A DNA stretch of 64,000 nt from Bradyrhizobium sp. CCGUVB1N3 (GCF_024199925.1 NZ_JANADR010000001.1:7009501-7073500), one strand, 5' to 3'; positions 1 to 9,140 are shown, counted from the stretch's first letter. The notes: a model not told the origin generated them from the sequence alone. Translations and numbers: made by a program.

Positions 1-2
1 TC

Positions 3-707
3 ACGCTCGCCATGATCGCGGCCTTCATCGCGCTCGGTGTCTGGCAATTGCAGCGTCGCGTCGCCAAGCATGAATTGATCGCAGCGCTGACCGAGCGGCT
101 TGCGGCTTCGCCCGTCGCGCTGCCGGCGCCCGCACAGTGGAGCATGCTCAACGCGGCCACTGACGAGTTTCGCCGCGTCAGCTTCACGGCGACCTATGCG
201 CCGCTCCCCGACGCCATGGTCTACAGCTCCGGCTCGGCCGTGCGCAAAGATGCCTCCGGTCCCGGCACCTGGGCCTTCCTGCCGGCACGGCTGCCGACCG
301 GCGAGATGATCGTGGTCGATGCCGGCTTCGTCGAGAACACGATGCAGGATCGGTCCGTCGAGGATCGTGCGGTAACGAAGCTCGTCACCGGCGGGCAGGT
401 CGCGCTCACCGGGTACTTGCGTTTTCCGGAAGAGGCGGGCTGGCTCACGCCAGCGGAGAACCGCACCAAGCGGCTGTGGTTCGTGCGCGATCAGCATCTG
501 ATGGCGAGCGCGCTCGGCTGGGGCGCGGTCGCACCGTTCTATATCGATCTGGAACAGCCTGCGCCGGAGAACGGCATCCCGCGTCCCGGACCGCTCGACG
601 TGCATCTGAAGGATGACCACCTGCAATACGCCATCACCTGGTTCACGCTCGCAGGTGCGGTGCTGATCGCATTCGGCGTGTGGGTGAGGGGACGGCGGCG
701 GAACTGA
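3..707 (+). CDS. SURF1 family cytochrome oxidase assembly protein (5' partial)
   Basis: SURF1 proteins are inner-membrane factors that help insert heme a into subunit I of aa3-type cytochrome c oxidase. The reading frame is open from the first bases of the window, so the true start probably lies upstream; the first internal ATG is at 12. The N-terminal membrane helix runs into GVWQLQRR, the usual SURF1 signature. FRRVSFTATY follows about 50 residues in. The C-terminal helix begins HLQYAITWF, as in other SURF1 proteins. About 235 residues are visible, close to family length. In related genomes this gene ends the cox cluster, and thrC follows 1.8 kb downstream here. Identification is firm; only the start is missing. 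Confidence 0.93.
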   Translation, partial: TLAMIAAFIALGVWQLQRRVAKHELIAALTERLAASPVALPAPAQWSMLNAATDEFRRVSFTATYAPLPDAMVYSSGSAVRKDASGPGTWAFLPARLPTGEMIVVDAGFVENTMQDRSVEDRAVTKLVTGGQVALTGYLRFPEEAGWLTPAENRTKRLWFVRDQHLMASALGWGAVAPFYIDLEQPAPENGIPRPGPLDVHLKDDHLQYAITWFTLAGAVLIAFGVWVRGRRRN

Positions 708-827
708 TCCGCCGCGGTTTTTTGACGCGGAACCCGGAATCTTCCGGGCTTTACCATCCAGTGTCCATTCGCGACTGTGGCCGTAAGCCACCAAACGAAA
801 TTCGCGTGGGCAGATCGGGATGGATGC

Positions 828-1193
828 GTGAGTGATTTCGACCAGATGGGCATTGTCGTCGACTGGCTGGACGCCTGTCGCAAGGGCGACCTCAGGTCGC
901 TGATCGATCTCTATACCGATGATGCGAGCCTCGAATGCCAATGCGGGGGCACGCATCTCTACCGCGGCCGCAGCGAGCTCGAAGCCTATTGGGGATCGCG
1001 GCTTGGCGCACTCTCCTCTGTCGGATTCGGGCTCGAGGACATCAGCCCCGCGCCGCAGGGTGTCGAGCTCGAATATACGATCGCCGGCTCGTTGCGTATC
1101 CGCGCCAGCTTCGGCTTCAGCGCCGATGGCAAGATCTCCCGGACCATCTGCGCGCCGGCCCGGCAGAATCCGATGGACTGCTCTGCGTGCTAG
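828..1193 (+). CDS. SnoaL-like / NTF2-fold protein
   Basis: This is a small protein of about 121 residues with the NTF2-like pattern: an N-terminal helix (VDWLDACRKGDLRSLIDLY), then TDDASLEC, then RSELEAYW and an alternating strand region. Such proteins form a cone-shaped pocket, and their substrates vary too much to predict. I chose the GTG at 828 because GGGATGG lies just upstream. A GTG at 777 would add 17 residues and the ATG at 846 would remove six. It lies between the SURF1 gene and a response regulator on the same strand. No catalytic residues can be assigned. The C-terminus has two closely spaced cysteines (CSAC). Confidence 0.7.
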   Translation: MSDFDQMGIVVDWLDACRKGDLRSLIDLYTDDASLECQCGGTHLYRGRSELEAYWGSRLGALSSVGFGLEDISPAPQGVELEYTIAGSLRIRASFGFSADGKISRTICAPARQNPMDCSAC

Positions 1194-1259
1194 CGGCATG
1201 GCCCCGCGCCGCCAAATATGCAGACGGGCGCAGCCAAATGCACGCAGCGGTGTTCCCCA

Positions 1260-1276
1260 TTTAGTTAAATTCTAAC
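1260..1276. promoter_or_regulatory. Possible Irr-type iron control element
   Basis: The 17 bases TTTAGTTAAATTCTAAC resemble the rhizobial iron control element as I remember it (TTTAGAA-N3-TTCTAAA). The right half matches over six bases and the left half over five. It lies 70 bp before the response regulator start at 1346. The arms are not fully symmetrical, so this could be chance in an AT-rich stretch. Confidence 0.2.
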
Positions 1277-1345
1277 ACCGGTCGTATTTTCACTCTTTCC
1301 ATTTATTCCCGCTGGCTTATCTGTTTTGGAAAGCGAGCCAGAACA

Positions 1346-1990
1346 ATGCAAGACATCGTCAAGCCGGCCACGCGGATATTGATCGTCGACGACCATCCGG
1401 TCGTCGTATTCGGTTGCAGGTCGCTGTTCGCGTCAGATCACTCGATCCGGATCGACGAGGCCAGTGACGCAAAGTCCGGTCATCGCGCCTTCGTCAGCAA
1501 GCGCCCCGACATCACCCTCATCGACATCAGCCTCCCCGACGTCTCCGGCTTCGAGCTGATGCGCCGTATCCGCAAGGATGATCCAGGCGCAAAGATCATC
1601 ATGCTCAGCGCCAACGACGATCCGGCCTTCGTGGTTCGGGCGGTCGAGATGGGCGCGCAGGGCTACGTCTCCAAGGGCGACGACACCAAAATTCTGGTCA
1701 AGGCGGTGCGCAAGGTCGCGGCCGGCGATAATTTCATCTCGCCGCAGCTGGCGGAGGCCGTGACCTTTTCCGGCGCGGCGATCAAGGCCAACCCGGCTTC
1801 GCAGATGACACCGCGGGAACTGGAAATCCTGCGGCTGCTCGGGCGCGGCGACAAGATCGTCGAGGTCGCCGAAGCGCTCGGCATCTCCTACAAGACCGTC
1901 GCCAACACCACGTCGCTGTTGAAGCAGAAGCTTGGCGCGAAAAACCACTCCGACCTGATCCGGATCGCGGTGGCGATCGGAATGAACTGA
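1346..1990 (+). CDS. NarL/FixJ-type response regulator
   Basis: A 214-residue two-domain transcription factor. The receiver domain occupies about residues 10-125, with the acidic pair D15/D16, phospho-acceptor D60 in LIDISLPD and the conserved lysine in GYVSKGDD. A LuxR-type helix-turn-helix follows (about 153-208: TPRELEILRLLGRGD ... GISYKTVANTTSLLKQKLG). Phosphorylation should control DNA binding as in NarL. No kinase gene is adjacent, so its partner is unknown. A second regulator of the same architecture lies at 13062, next to a hybrid kinase. The gene is preceded by about 150 AT-richer bases that probably hold its promoter. Confidence 0.92.
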   Translation: MQDIVKPATRILIVDDHPVVVFGCRSLFASDHSIRIDEASDAKSGHRAFVSKRPDITLIDISLPDVSGFELMRRIRKDDPGAKIIMLSANDDPAFVVRAVEMGAQGYVSKGDDTKILVKAVRKVAAGDNFISPQLAEAVTFSGAAIKANPASQMTPRELEILRLLGRGDKIVEVAEALGISYKTVANTTSLLKQKLGAKNHSDLIRIAVAIGMN

Positions 1991-2049
1991 GCTCGGTCGT
2001 CCGCACTGGACGGCCACGCACCAAAAGCGCGATGAGATCGGATGAATCG

Positions 2050-2122
2050 TCATCGCGCTTTAGGTCATTGTTTGAGCACGATCTTTTCGGAAAACCGCCT
2101 CACAGTTTTCCGGATCATGCTC
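2050..2122. repeat. Intergenic palindromic repeat
   Basis: An interrupted palindrome. The outer arms are GAGCA/TGCTC (2074-2078 and 2118-2122) and the inner arms CGGAAAAC/GTTTTCCG, around a short loop. This hairpin type recurs between genes in Bradyrhizobium and Rhodopseudomonas. It contains no coding sequence. Confidence 0.7.
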
Positions 2123-2340
2123 TGGCAGCGGGAAAAGGTAGCAGGCGCGTCACGCCGAGCTGCACAGCGGGTTGCGATCCGCGATAATCGGCTTGGTACG
2201 ATCGGGAAAAGCTGGAACGTTATCCGGCGCAAACCGTTTTTGCCTTGACGATGGGATGACACCCGACCAAAAAACGCACGGCGAATGATTTGACGAGGCC
2301 TTGGTTTGCGATCCGGCCTCCGAACGCGGATAAATCAGGT

Positions 2341-2400
2341 CTGCACACGTAACGACAGACCCTTCCAGGAGAGGGCTGCGGCATCGCCGCAGCCCTTTTT
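2341..2400 (+). ncRNA. Candidate small RNA ending in a strong hairpin
   Basis: In the gene-free stretch between the response regulator and thrC, a promoter-like pair is visible: TTGCGA at 2306-2311, a 17-base spacer, and GATAAA at 2329-2334. About 40 bases further on is a perfect 10-bp stem with a run of T. Transcription from about 2341 would give an RNA near 60 nt. It would carry a CCUUCC segment that could pair with Shine-Dalgarno sequences. The terminator is convincing; the RNA itself is inferred. It might instead be a leader or an unrelated terminator. Confidence 0.25.
2373..2400 (+). terminator. Rho-independent terminator
   Basis: A perfect 10-bp stem GGGCTGCGGC/GCCGCAGCCC (2373-2382, 2386-2395) with a 3-base loop, followed by TTTTT. 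No recognised gene ends just upstream on this strand, which is why a small RNA is proposed. Confidence 0.75.
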
Positions 2401-2548
2401 CTTGCGCCACCTTAAGCTGAGGCGACACGGGAAGCGGTTTCCCGATCCTGCAAAACGCTCTATGGTGCCGCCCAGCTTGCTACGGCAAAACAAAGTAACT
2501 TCATTAAAATCAAAGGTTTAGGCGAACGGCCGGCCTTTGGAGGGCGGT

Positions 2549-3967
2549 TTGACTCGATATATCTCCACCCGGGGCGAGGCCCCCGAGCTTGGCTTCTGCG
2601 ACGTGATGCTGACCGGGCTTGCCCGCGATGGCGGGCTCTATGTGCCGGTCGACTGGCCGCAGCTCTCGCCTGAGACGATCGCAAGCTTCTTCGGTCGCCC
2701 CTATTGGGAGGTTGCGGTCGAGGTGATCCGCCCCTTCACCGGCGGTGAGATCTCGGATGCGGATCTCGGCCGCATGGCGAACGAGGCCTACGCCACCTTC
2801 CGCCACCCGGCCGTGGTGCCGCTGCGCCAGATGTCGCCGCATCAATTCGTTTTGGAGCTGTTTCACGGTCCGACGCTCGCCTTCAAGGACGTCGCGATGC
2901 AGCTGATCTCGCGGCTGATGGATCACGTCCTCGCCAAGCGCGGCCAGCGCACCACCATCACGGTCGCGACCTCGGGCGACACCGGCGGCGCCGCCGTCGA
3001 GGCCTTCGCGGGCCTGGAGAATGTCGACCTGATCGTGCTGTTTCCGCACAACCGCGTCTCCAACGTGCAGCAGCGCATGATGACGACGACAGGTGCCGCC
3101 AACGTGCACGCGCTCGCCATCGAAGGCACGTTCGACGATTGCCAGGCGCTGGTGAAGGGGATGTTCAACCATCACCGCTTCCGCGACACGGTCGCGCTGT
3201 CCGGCGTCAACTCGATCAACTGGGCGCGCATCGTGGCGCAGGTTGTCTACTACTTCACCTCGGCGGTCGCGGTCGGCGCGCCGGCGCGGCAGGTCGATTT
3301 CACGGTGCCGACCGGCAATTTCGGCGACATTTTCGCGGGCTATGTCGCCAAGCGCATGGGGCTTCCGGTGCGCACCTTGCGCATCGCCGCCAACGTCAAC
3401 GACATCCTGGCGCGCACGCTCAAGACCGGCATCTACGAGGTGCGTGAGGTCCATGCGACGGCCTCGCCCTCGATGGACATCCAGATCTCATCGAACTTCG
3501 AGCGGCTGATGTTCGAGGCGAGCCGGCGCGATGCGGCCGGCGTGCGCCGTCTGATGGACTCGCTGAAGCAGTCGGGCCGCTTCGTGCTGACCGACGTCAC
3601 GCTCGCTGCGATCCGCGAGGAGTTCGATGCCGGCCGCGCGGACGAGACCGAAACCTCGGCTGCAATCCGTGCCGCCTGGCGCGAGGCCGGCGAGCTCGTC
3701 GATCCCCATACCGCGGTGGCTCTCGCCGTTGCCGATCGCGACACCACGGACACGACGGTGCCCAACATCGTGCTGTCCACCGCGCATTCCGCCAAATTCC
3801 CCGACGCGGTCGAGGCCGCCTGCGGCATACGGCCGCAATTGCCGGCCTGGCTCGACGGCTTGATGACCAAATCCGAACACATGAAGGTGATGAAGAACGA
3901 CCAGGCCGAGGTAGAGCGGTTCGTGTTGTCGGTCAGCCGGGCCGCAAAGCAGGGAGTTGCCGGATGA
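2549..3967 (+). CDS. thrC: Threonine synthase
   Basis: PLP-dependent threonine synthase converts O-phosphohomoserine to threonine and phosphate, the last step of threonine synthesis in the cytosol. The protein is about 472 residues, normal for the long bacterial class. It starts TRYISTRGEAPELGF, typical of ThrC. The PLP lysine lies in HGPTLAFKDVAMQ near residue 113, and the phosphate-binding loop is in ATSGDTGGAAVEA. I chose the TTG at 2549 because GGAGGG sits at 2539-2544; a TTG at 2537 would include that site inside the gene. Its stop overlaps the M16 peptidase start by four bases (ATGA), which implies translational coupling. Confidence 0.96.
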   Translation: MTRYISTRGEAPELGFCDVMLTGLARDGGLYVPVDWPQLSPETIASFFGRPYWEVAVEVIRPFTGGEISDADLGRMANEAYATFRHPAVVPLRQMSPHQFVLELFHGPTLAFKDVAMQLISRLMDHVLAKRGQRTTITVATSGDTGGAAVEAFAGLENVDLIVLFPHNRVSNVQQRMMTTTGAANVHALAIEGTFDDCQALVKGMFNHHRFRDTVALSGVNSINWARIVAQVVYYFTSAVAVGAPARQVDFTVPTGNFGDIFAGYVAKRMGLPVRTLRIAANVNDILARTLKTGIYEVREVHATASPSMDIQISSNFERLMFEASRRDAAGVRRLMDSLKQSGRFVLTDVTLAAIREEFDAGRADETETSAAIRAAWREAGELVDPHTAVALAVADRDTTDTTVPNIVLSTAHSAKFPDAVEAACGIRPQLPAWLDGLMTKSEHMKVMKNDQAEVERFVLSVSRAAKQGVAG

Positions 3968-5253
3968 GCGTCGAGATATCCAAGCTTGCCTCCGGCCTCA
4001 CCGTCGTCACCGACAACATGTCCCATGTCGAGACCGCCGCGCTCGGCGTCTGGGCCGGCGTCGGCGGCCGCGACGAGAAGCCGAACGAGCATGGCATTTC
4101 CCATCTGCTCGAGCACATGGCGTTCAAGGGTACGACCCGGCGCTCCTCGCGCGAGATCGTCGAGGAGATCGAGGCGGTCGGCGGCGATCTCAACGCCGGC
4201 ACCTCGACCGAGACGACGTCCTACTACGCGCGGGTGATGAAGGCCGACGTGCCGCTGGCGCTCGATGTGCTCGCCGACATCCTCGCCAATCCCGCCTTCG
4301 AGCCGGAAGAGCTCGAGCGCGAGAAGAACGTCATCGTGCAGGAGATTGGAGCTGCGCAGGACACGCCCGACGACGTCGTGTTCGAGCATCTCAACGAGCT
4401 CTGCTATCCCGACCAGCCGATGGGCCGCTCGCTGCTCGGCACCGCCAAGACGCTGCGCGGCTTCAACCGCGACACGCTGCGCGGCTATCTCACCACGCAT
4501 TATCGCGGCCCCGACATGGTGGTGGCCGCCGCAGGCGCGGTCGATCACCGTCAGGTCGTGGACGAGGTCGAGCAGCGGTTTGCAAGTTTCGAGGCGACGC
4601 CGGGACCGAAGCCGGCGCCTGCGATGTTCGGCAAGGGCGGGGCGAAGGTGGTGCATCGCGAGCTCGAGCAGGCGCATCTGACGCTGGCGCTGGAAGGCGT
4701 GCCGCAGACCGACCAGTCGCTGTTCTCGCTCCAGGTCTTCACCAACATCCTCGGCGGTGGAATGTCGTCGCGGCTGTTCCAGGAGGTGCGAGAGAAGCGC
4801 GGGCTGTGCTATTCGATCTACAGCTTCCACGCGCCCTATACCGATACCGGTTTCTTCGGGCTCTACACGGGCACCGATCCGGCGGACGCGCCGGAGATGA
4901 TGGAGGTCGTCGTCGACATCATCAATGATTCGGTGGAGACGTTGACGGAAGCCGAGATCGCGCGTGCGAAAGCACAGATGAAGGCGGGCCTCTTGATGGC
5001 GCTGGAGAGCTGCTCTTCGCGCGCCGAGCAGCTCGCGCGGCACGTGCTGGCCTATGGGCGGCCCCAGACGGTGCAGGAGCTGGTGGCCCGAATCGACGCC
5101 GTCAGCGTCGAATCGACGCGTAATGCGGCACGAGCGCTATTATCGCGGAGCCGCCCTGCGGTCGTTGCATTGGGCAGCGGCAGGGGTCTGGACACGGCGG
5201 TGTCTTTTGCGGAAGGATTGACCCGGGCGCGGGCCAAGGCGAGGCTCCATTAG
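3964..5253 (+). CDS. M16 family zinc peptidase (processing-peptidase-like)
   Basis: A 429-residue M16B metallopeptidase resembling the beta subunit of mitochondrial processing peptidase and rhizobial one-domain homologs. The inverted zinc motif HLLEH is at residues 47-51, and the distal ligand E127 lies in the conserved helix REKNVIVQEI. The glycine-rich loop appears as GGGMSSRLFQEVREKRGLCYSI in the C-terminal half. It overlaps thrC by four bases, an arrangement common in related genomes, so the two are co-transcribed. No signal peptide is evident, so a cytosolic role is likely. The natural substrate is unknown. Confidence 0.93.
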   Translation: MSVEISKLASGLTVVTDNMSHVETAALGVWAGVGGRDEKPNEHGISHLLEHMAFKGTTRRSSREIVEEIEAVGGDLNAGTSTETTSYYARVMKADVPLALDVLADILANPAFEPEELEREKNVIVQEIGAAQDTPDDVVFEHLNELCYPDQPMGRSLLGTAKTLRGFNRDTLRGYLTTHYRGPDMVVAAAGAVDHRQVVDEVEQRFASFEATPGPKPAPAMFGKGGAKVVHRELEQAHLTLALEGVPQTDQSLFSLQVFTNILGGGMSSRLFQEVREKRGLCYSIYSFHAPYTDTGFFGLYTGTDPADAPEMMEVVVDIINDSVETLTEAEIARAKAQMKAGLLMALESCSSRAEQLARHVLAYGRPQTVQELVARIDAVSVESTRNAARALLSRSRPAVVALGSGRGLDTAVSFAEGLTRARAKARLH

Positions 5254-5298
5254 GAGCTGTGCCGGAAGGGCTCACGTTGCGCCCCCGGGAAGCATCAC

Positions 5299-5886
5299 AT
5301 GGCCCTCTTCCGCTTGCCATCCAGTGGACCCGCCGCCCTCGCCCCGCGTGGCAACGGGCTGCTGTTGCGTGCGCCGCAGATGTCGGACTTCCTGCAATGG
5401 GCGCATCTGCGCGAGGGAAGCCGTGACTACCTGACCCCTTGGGAGCCGATCTGGCCGTCCGATGATCTCACCCGCTCGGGCTTTCGCCGGCGCCTGCGCC
5501 GCTATGCCGAGGATATCGCGGCGGACCGCTCCTATCCGTTCCTGATCTTCCGGGAACTCGACAGCGCCATGGTCGGCGGCATTACGCTAGCCAATGTCCG
5601 CCGCGGCATCGTCCAGGCAGGCACGATCGGCTACTGGGTCGGGCAGCCCTACGCCCATCGCGGTTACATGACGGCGGCGCTGCGGGTGCTGCTGCCGACC
5701 CTGTTCGGCGAGCTCAACCTGCACCGGGTGGAGGCCGCCTGCATCCCCACCAATGCGCCGTCGATCCGGGTGCTGGAGAAATGCGGCTTCTCCCGTGAGG
5801 GGCTGGCGCGCCGCTATCTCTGCATCAACGGGGTCTGGCAGGACCATCTGCTGTTCGGCCTGCTGCACGAGGATTTCCGCGGCTAA
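5299..5886 (+). CDS. RimJ-like GNAT N-acetyltransferase
   Basis: A 195-residue acetyltransferase of the RimJ/RimL group, which acetylates ribosomal protein N-termini or small substrates with acetyl-CoA. The acetyl-CoA-binding segment is GYWVGQPYAHRGYMTAAL, followed by the RimJ-type stretch LNLHRVEAACIPTNAPSIRVLEKCGF. It lies 45 bp after the M16 peptidase on the same strand and is probably the third gene of that operon. The substrate cannot be read from the sequence. Confidence 0.9.
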   Translation: MALFRLPSSGPAALAPRGNGLLLRAPQMSDFLQWAHLREGSRDYLTPWEPIWPSDDLTRSGFRRRLRRYAEDIAADRSYPFLIFRELDSAMVGGITLANVRRGIVQAGTIGYWVGQPYAHRGYMTAALRVLLPTLFGELNLHRVEAACIPTNAPSIRVLEKCGFSREGLARRYLCINGVWQDHLLFGLLHEDFRG

Positions 5887-5987
5887 CCAAGCCGAAAGTC
5901 CCATTGTGTTGTCTCGTTAGTTGCCTTGGGTTCGCCGATATTGGCGATATAAACCCCAACAAGCCGGCGATCCGCCGGGACATTGTC

Positions 5988-6668
5988 ATGGAGTATGGTC
6001 CCTTGAAGGTGAGAGAGGTTCGGTCGTCGCAGACCGCGCTGCGGCGAGGTCCGGCGATCGTGCTGGTATTGTCGATTGTGTTCGCGGCGGCTTCGCCGGC
6101 GGCGGCGCAGTCGCTGACTGACCGCTTCAAGAGCCTGTTCGGCGGGTCCTCGGACGAGCCGCCGGCCCAGACCACGACGCCGGCGCCCGGCCAGCCGGCC
6201 GACGCCCAGTCCGAGATCGATTGCCCGCCGGTCACGGTGCGCGCGGGTGCGTCCACCTATGCCGTGGCCGCCCCCGGCAAGCAGGCGGTCGGCAACGACG
6301 TGCGCTACCAGGCCTCGATCACCAAGATGGCGCGCGAATGCGTCCGCAACGGCAGCGAGATCACCGCGCGGATCGGTATCCAGGGCCGTATCGTCGCGGG
6401 CCCCGCTGGTGCGCCGTCGTCCGTCGAGATTCCGCTGCGCGTCGCGGTCGTGCAGGGCGGCATCGGCGAAAAGGTGATCGGGTCGAAGGCCTATCGCACC
6501 ACGGTGACGATGTCCGAGGACGGCAGCGTGCCCTTCACCTTCGTCGCCGAGGACATGGCCTATCCGATGCCGTCGGCCGCGGTCGCTGATTCCTACGTGT
6601 TCTATGTCGGCTTCGACCCGCAGGCGTTGTCGGGATCGTCGAAGCCGGCGCCGAAGAAGAAGAAATGA
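5988..6668 (+). CDS. Conserved exported protein of unknown function
   Basis: About 226 residues. The N-terminus has a basic segment, then a hydrophobic core (AIVLVLSIVFAAAS) ending in PAAAQ, a typical signal peptidase I site. A Pro/Thr-rich linker follows, then a soluble domain with two cysteines and a Lys-rich tail (PAPKKKK). The ATG at 5988 places the signal peptide near the start; the longer frame from 5904 would bury it. The function is unknown. It is most likely periplasmic or bound to the outer membrane. It follows the acetyltransferase gene by 100 bp. Confidence 0.75.
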   Translation: MEYGPLKVREVRSSQTALRRGPAIVLVLSIVFAAASPAAAQSLTDRFKSLFGGSSDEPPAQTTTPAPGQPADAQSEIDCPPVTVRAGASTYAVAAPGKQAVGNDVRYQASITKMARECVRNGSEITARIGIQGRIVAGPAGAPSSVEIPLRVAVVQGGIGEKVIGSKAYRTTVTMSEDGSVPFTFVAEDMAYPMPSAAVADSYVFYVGFDPQALSGSSKPAPKKKK

Positions 6669-6802
6669 TTCTCGTGCCCCGGACGCGGCGCAGCGCGTAG
6701 CGGTGCGCCGCAGAGCCGGGGCCCAGTGCCTCTCTCGCCGCGTGGGTCCCGGCTCTGCATCGCGTCATTTCATGCCGCGCCGCGTCCGGGACACGAGACC
6801 TG
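6669..6802. repeat. Intergenic palindromic repeat
   Basis: The ends are inverted copies: TCTCGTGCCCCGGACGCGG near 6671 and CCGCGTCCGGGACACGAGA near 6783-6801. Between them are smaller inverted segments such as CAGAGCCGGG/CCCGGCTCTG. It is one of several palindromic families in this window and lies between convergent genes. Confidence 0.7.
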
Positions 6803-6831
6803 TTCGGTCACATTCATCTGTGCTTCCCAAC

Positions 6832-6864
6832 AAAAAAGCCGGCGCTCATCGCGCCGGCTTTTTT
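6832..6864 (-). terminator. Terminator of the F0 ATP synthase operon
   Basis: A perfect stem GCCGGCGC/GCGCCGGC with a 5-base loop, flanked by six A on one side and six T on the other, so it can work in both directions. On the minus strand it lies 20 bp after the atpF stop; on the plus strand it can end the exported-protein transcript. Confidence 0.85.
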
Positions 6865-6884
6865 GATTTGTGAGGAAGCTCGCC

Positions 6885-7370
6885 TCAGTTCAGCTTCTGC
6901 CGAACCTCGGTGATGCCCTTGGCGAGCAGGTCGTCGGCGACCTGGCCCTTGACCGACTGCGACAGGATCGTGGAGGCGGCCTGGACCGCGGCCTCTGCGG
7001 CCGCGGCGCGGACGTCGGCGAGCGCCTGGGCCTCGGCGAGCGCGATCTTGCTCTCCGCGGTCTTGGTACGACGGGCGACGAAGTCTTCCATCTTGGCCTT
7101 GGCCTCAGTCGCGATGCGCTCGGCTTCGGACTTGGCGTTGGCGATGATGTCGGCGGCCTCGCGTTCGGCCGAGGCAGTGCGCGCCTTGTAGTCGGCGAGC
7201 ACCTTGGCGGCTTCCTGCTTGAGGCGCGTCGCGTCGTCGAGCTCGGCCTTGATGCGGTCGGCGCGATGATCGAGCGCTGACATTGCCGACTTGAAGATCC
7301 CGAGATAGCCGAACACGACCATCAGGATCACGAAGGCGACGGCGACCCAGGTTTCAGGATCGAAGAACAT
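6885..7370 (-). CDS. atpF: F0F1 ATP synthase subunit b
   Basis: Subunit b is half of the peripheral stalk that joins F0 in the membrane to F1. The 161-residue protein has one N-terminal membrane helix (about residues 8-27, [19 protein letters not shown]). It is followed by a long charged, Ala/Glu/Lys-rich coiled coil with no breaks to the C-terminus. It is the last gene of the minus-strand F0 operon, 5 bp after b', and ends just before a hairpin terminator. Having both b and b' is usual in Alphaproteobacteria and phototroph-type enzymes. Confidence 0.96.
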   Translation of the reverse strand: MFFDPETWVAVAFVILMVVFGYLGIFKSAMSALDHRADRIKAELDDATRLKQEAAKVLADYKARTASAEREAADIIANAKSEAERIATEAKAKMEDFVARRTKTAESKIALAEAQALADVRAAAAEAAVQAASTILSQSVKGQVADDLLAKGITEVRQKLN

Positions 7371-7375
7371 ATCGA

Positions 7376-7942
7376 CTAACCCTTCAAGGACGCATCAACG
7401 GCGGCATTGACCGACGCCGCATCCGGAATGACGCCGGTGAGCTGCTGCACGATGGTGCCTGCCGCATCGGCCGCGATGCCGCGGACGTTGCCCATGGCGG
7501 TGGCGCGGGTCGAGGCGATGGTCTTCTCCGCCTCGGCGAGCTTTTTCGCCAATTGCTCTTCCAGCGTCTTGCGTTCGGCTTCCGCCTGCGCGTTCGACTT
7601 TTCGCGGGTCTCGTTGCTGATCGCCTGTGCGCGCGAACGCGCCGAAGCGAGCTCGCCTTCATAGGCCTTCAGCGCCGCGTCGGACTGGTCCTTCAGCGCC
7701 TGCGCCTCAGTGAGGTCGCCCTCGATCTTGTTCTGACGCGCTTCGATCGCACCGCCGACCTTCGGCAGGGCGAGCTTGGACACGATCACGTAAAGCGCGA
7801 CGAAGAAGATCGCGAGCGACACCAGCTGCGAAGCAAAGGTGCTGCTCTCGAACGGCGGAAAGCCGCCGCTGTGATGACCGCCGTCGGCTTCGGTGTGGGC
7901 GTTGGTCGCTGGACCTTTCGCCCCGCCATGACTCTCGGCCAT
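7376..7942 (-). CDS. atpF2: F0F1 ATP synthase subunit b'
   Basis: This is the second peripheral-stalk subunit, pairing with b. It has 188 residues with a polar, His/Gly-rich N-terminal extension of about 30 residues, then the sole membrane helix ([24 protein letters not shown]) and a long coiled coil rich in Ala, Glu and Lys. Its length, extension and position between subunit c and b identify it as b'. The 60-bp gap to atpE and 5-bp gap to atpF fit one transcript. Confidence 0.94.
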   Translation of the reverse strand: MAESHGGAKGPATNAHTEADGGHHSGGFPPFESSTFASQLVSLAIFFVALYVIVSKLALPKVGGAIEARQNKIEGDLTEAQALKDQSDAALKAYEGELASARSRAQAISNETREKSNAQAEAERKTLEEQLAKKLAEAEKTIASTRATAMGNVRGIAADAAGTIVQQLTGVIPDAASVNAAVDASLKG

Positions 7943-8002
7943 GGAGTACTCCTGTTGCTGTCACGCGCCGCTTCGGATGAAGCGGCGCGAAAGAAGTCGT
8001 TC

Positions 8003-8230
8003 TCAGAAAACGAACAGCAGAAGCAGCGCGATCAGCAGCGAGAAGATGCCGAGCGCTTCGGTCACGGCGAAGCCGAAGATCAGGTTGCCGAACTGGCCCT
8101 GAGCGGCCGACGGGTTACGGACGGCTGCAGCGAGGTAGTTGCCGAAGATCACGCCCACGCCGACGCCCGCGCCGCCCATGCCGATGCACGCGATGCCCGC
8201 GCCGATAAGTTTTGCTGCTGCCGGATCCAT
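8003..8230 (-). CDS. atpE: F0F1 ATP synthase subunit c
   Basis: The proteolipid that forms the rotating ring. It has 75 residues in two membrane helices joined by the polar loop RNPSAAQGQ. The first helix has the glycine pattern [19 protein letters not shown], and the second carries the proton-binding glutamate near residue 58 ([13 protein letters not shown]). The motifs match proton-type rather than sodium-type rings. Position between subunit a and b' is standard. Confidence 0.98.
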   Translation of the reverse strand: MDPAAAKLIGAGIACIGMGGAGVGVGVIFGNYLAAAVRNPSAAQGQFGNLIFGFAVTEALGIFSLLIALLLLFVF

Positions 8231-8283
8231 TTTAGACTCCTTGGAAGAAAGATTGGGTTGTGGGTGGAAATTCCCCGGACCGC

Positions 8284-9033
8284 TTAGTGTCCCGGATGAA
8301 TGGCGTCGTTGAGGTAGATGCAGGTCAGGATCGCAAACACATAGGCTTGCAGGAACGCGACCAGAATCTCGAGAGCGTACAGCGCGATCGTGAGCGCCAG
8401 CGGCAGCACGCCGCCGACCCAGCCGATGGCGCCGAGGGAGAAGCCCAGCATGGCGACGAAGCCCGCGAATACCTTCAGCGCGATGTGGCCGGCCAGCATG
8501 TTGGCAAACAGACGAATGCTGTGCGAGACCGGCCGCAGGAAGAACGACAGGATCTCGATGAACATGACCAGCGGCAGGACGTAGCCCGGGACGCCGTGGG
8601 GAACGAAAATCTTGAAGAACTTCACGCCGTTCTTGGCGACGCCGTAGATCAGCACGGTGAAAAACACCAGCAGCGCCAGCCCTGCGGTGACGATCAGATG
8701 GCTCGAGATCGTGAAGGTGTAGGGAATAATGCCGACCAGGTTCGAGACGCAGATGAACATGAACAGCGAGAAGATCAGTGGGAAGAACTTCATGCCTTCC
8801 GCACCGGCCGTCGAGCGGATGGTCGAGGCGACGAACTCATAGGAGATTTCGGCGACCGACTGGAGGCGGCCCGGAACCAGCTGCGTGCCGCTGGCAAGCA
8901 TCAGGATCGAGATAATGGCGACGGCCACCAGCATGTAGAGCGATGAATTGGTGAAGGCGATCGTTTGATTGCCGATATGGCCGATCGTGAAGAGAGGCTC
9001 GATGTTGAACTGGTGGATCGGATCGATTTTCAT
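8284..9033 (-). CDS. atpB: F0F1 ATP synthase subunit a
   Basis: Subunit a forms the proton half-channels beside the c ring. The 249-residue form begins [15 protein letters not shown], matching homologs; an in-frame ATG at 9081 would add 16 unlikely residues. The essential arginine lies in [12 protein letters not shown] in the fourth helix, and the last helices carry [17 protein letters not shown]. Five or six membrane helices are evident. It is separated from atpE by 53 bp and follows atpI on the same strand. Confidence 0.97.
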   Translation of the reverse strand: MKIDPIHQFNIEPLFTIGHIGNQTIAFTNSSLYMLVAVAIISILMLASGTQLVPGRLQSVAEISYEFVASTIRSTAGAEGMKFFPLIFSLFMFICVSNLVGIIPYTFTISSHLIVTAGLALLVFFTVLIYGVAKNGVKFFKIFVPHGVPGYVLPLVMFIEILSFFLRPVSHSIRLFANMLAGHIALKVFAGFVAMLGFSLGAIGWVGGVLPLALTIALYALEILVAFLQAYVFAILTCIYLNDAIHPGH

Positions 9034-9140
9034 CAGCGCGGCATCTCTTGTCTGCCGGGCGAGCCGGCTGGTCTCGGTCAACCGGCCGGGCCGGCCCGTA
9101 CCGGCGAGGCCGGCACGATCAAATCCTCTGGCAGGAGGGG

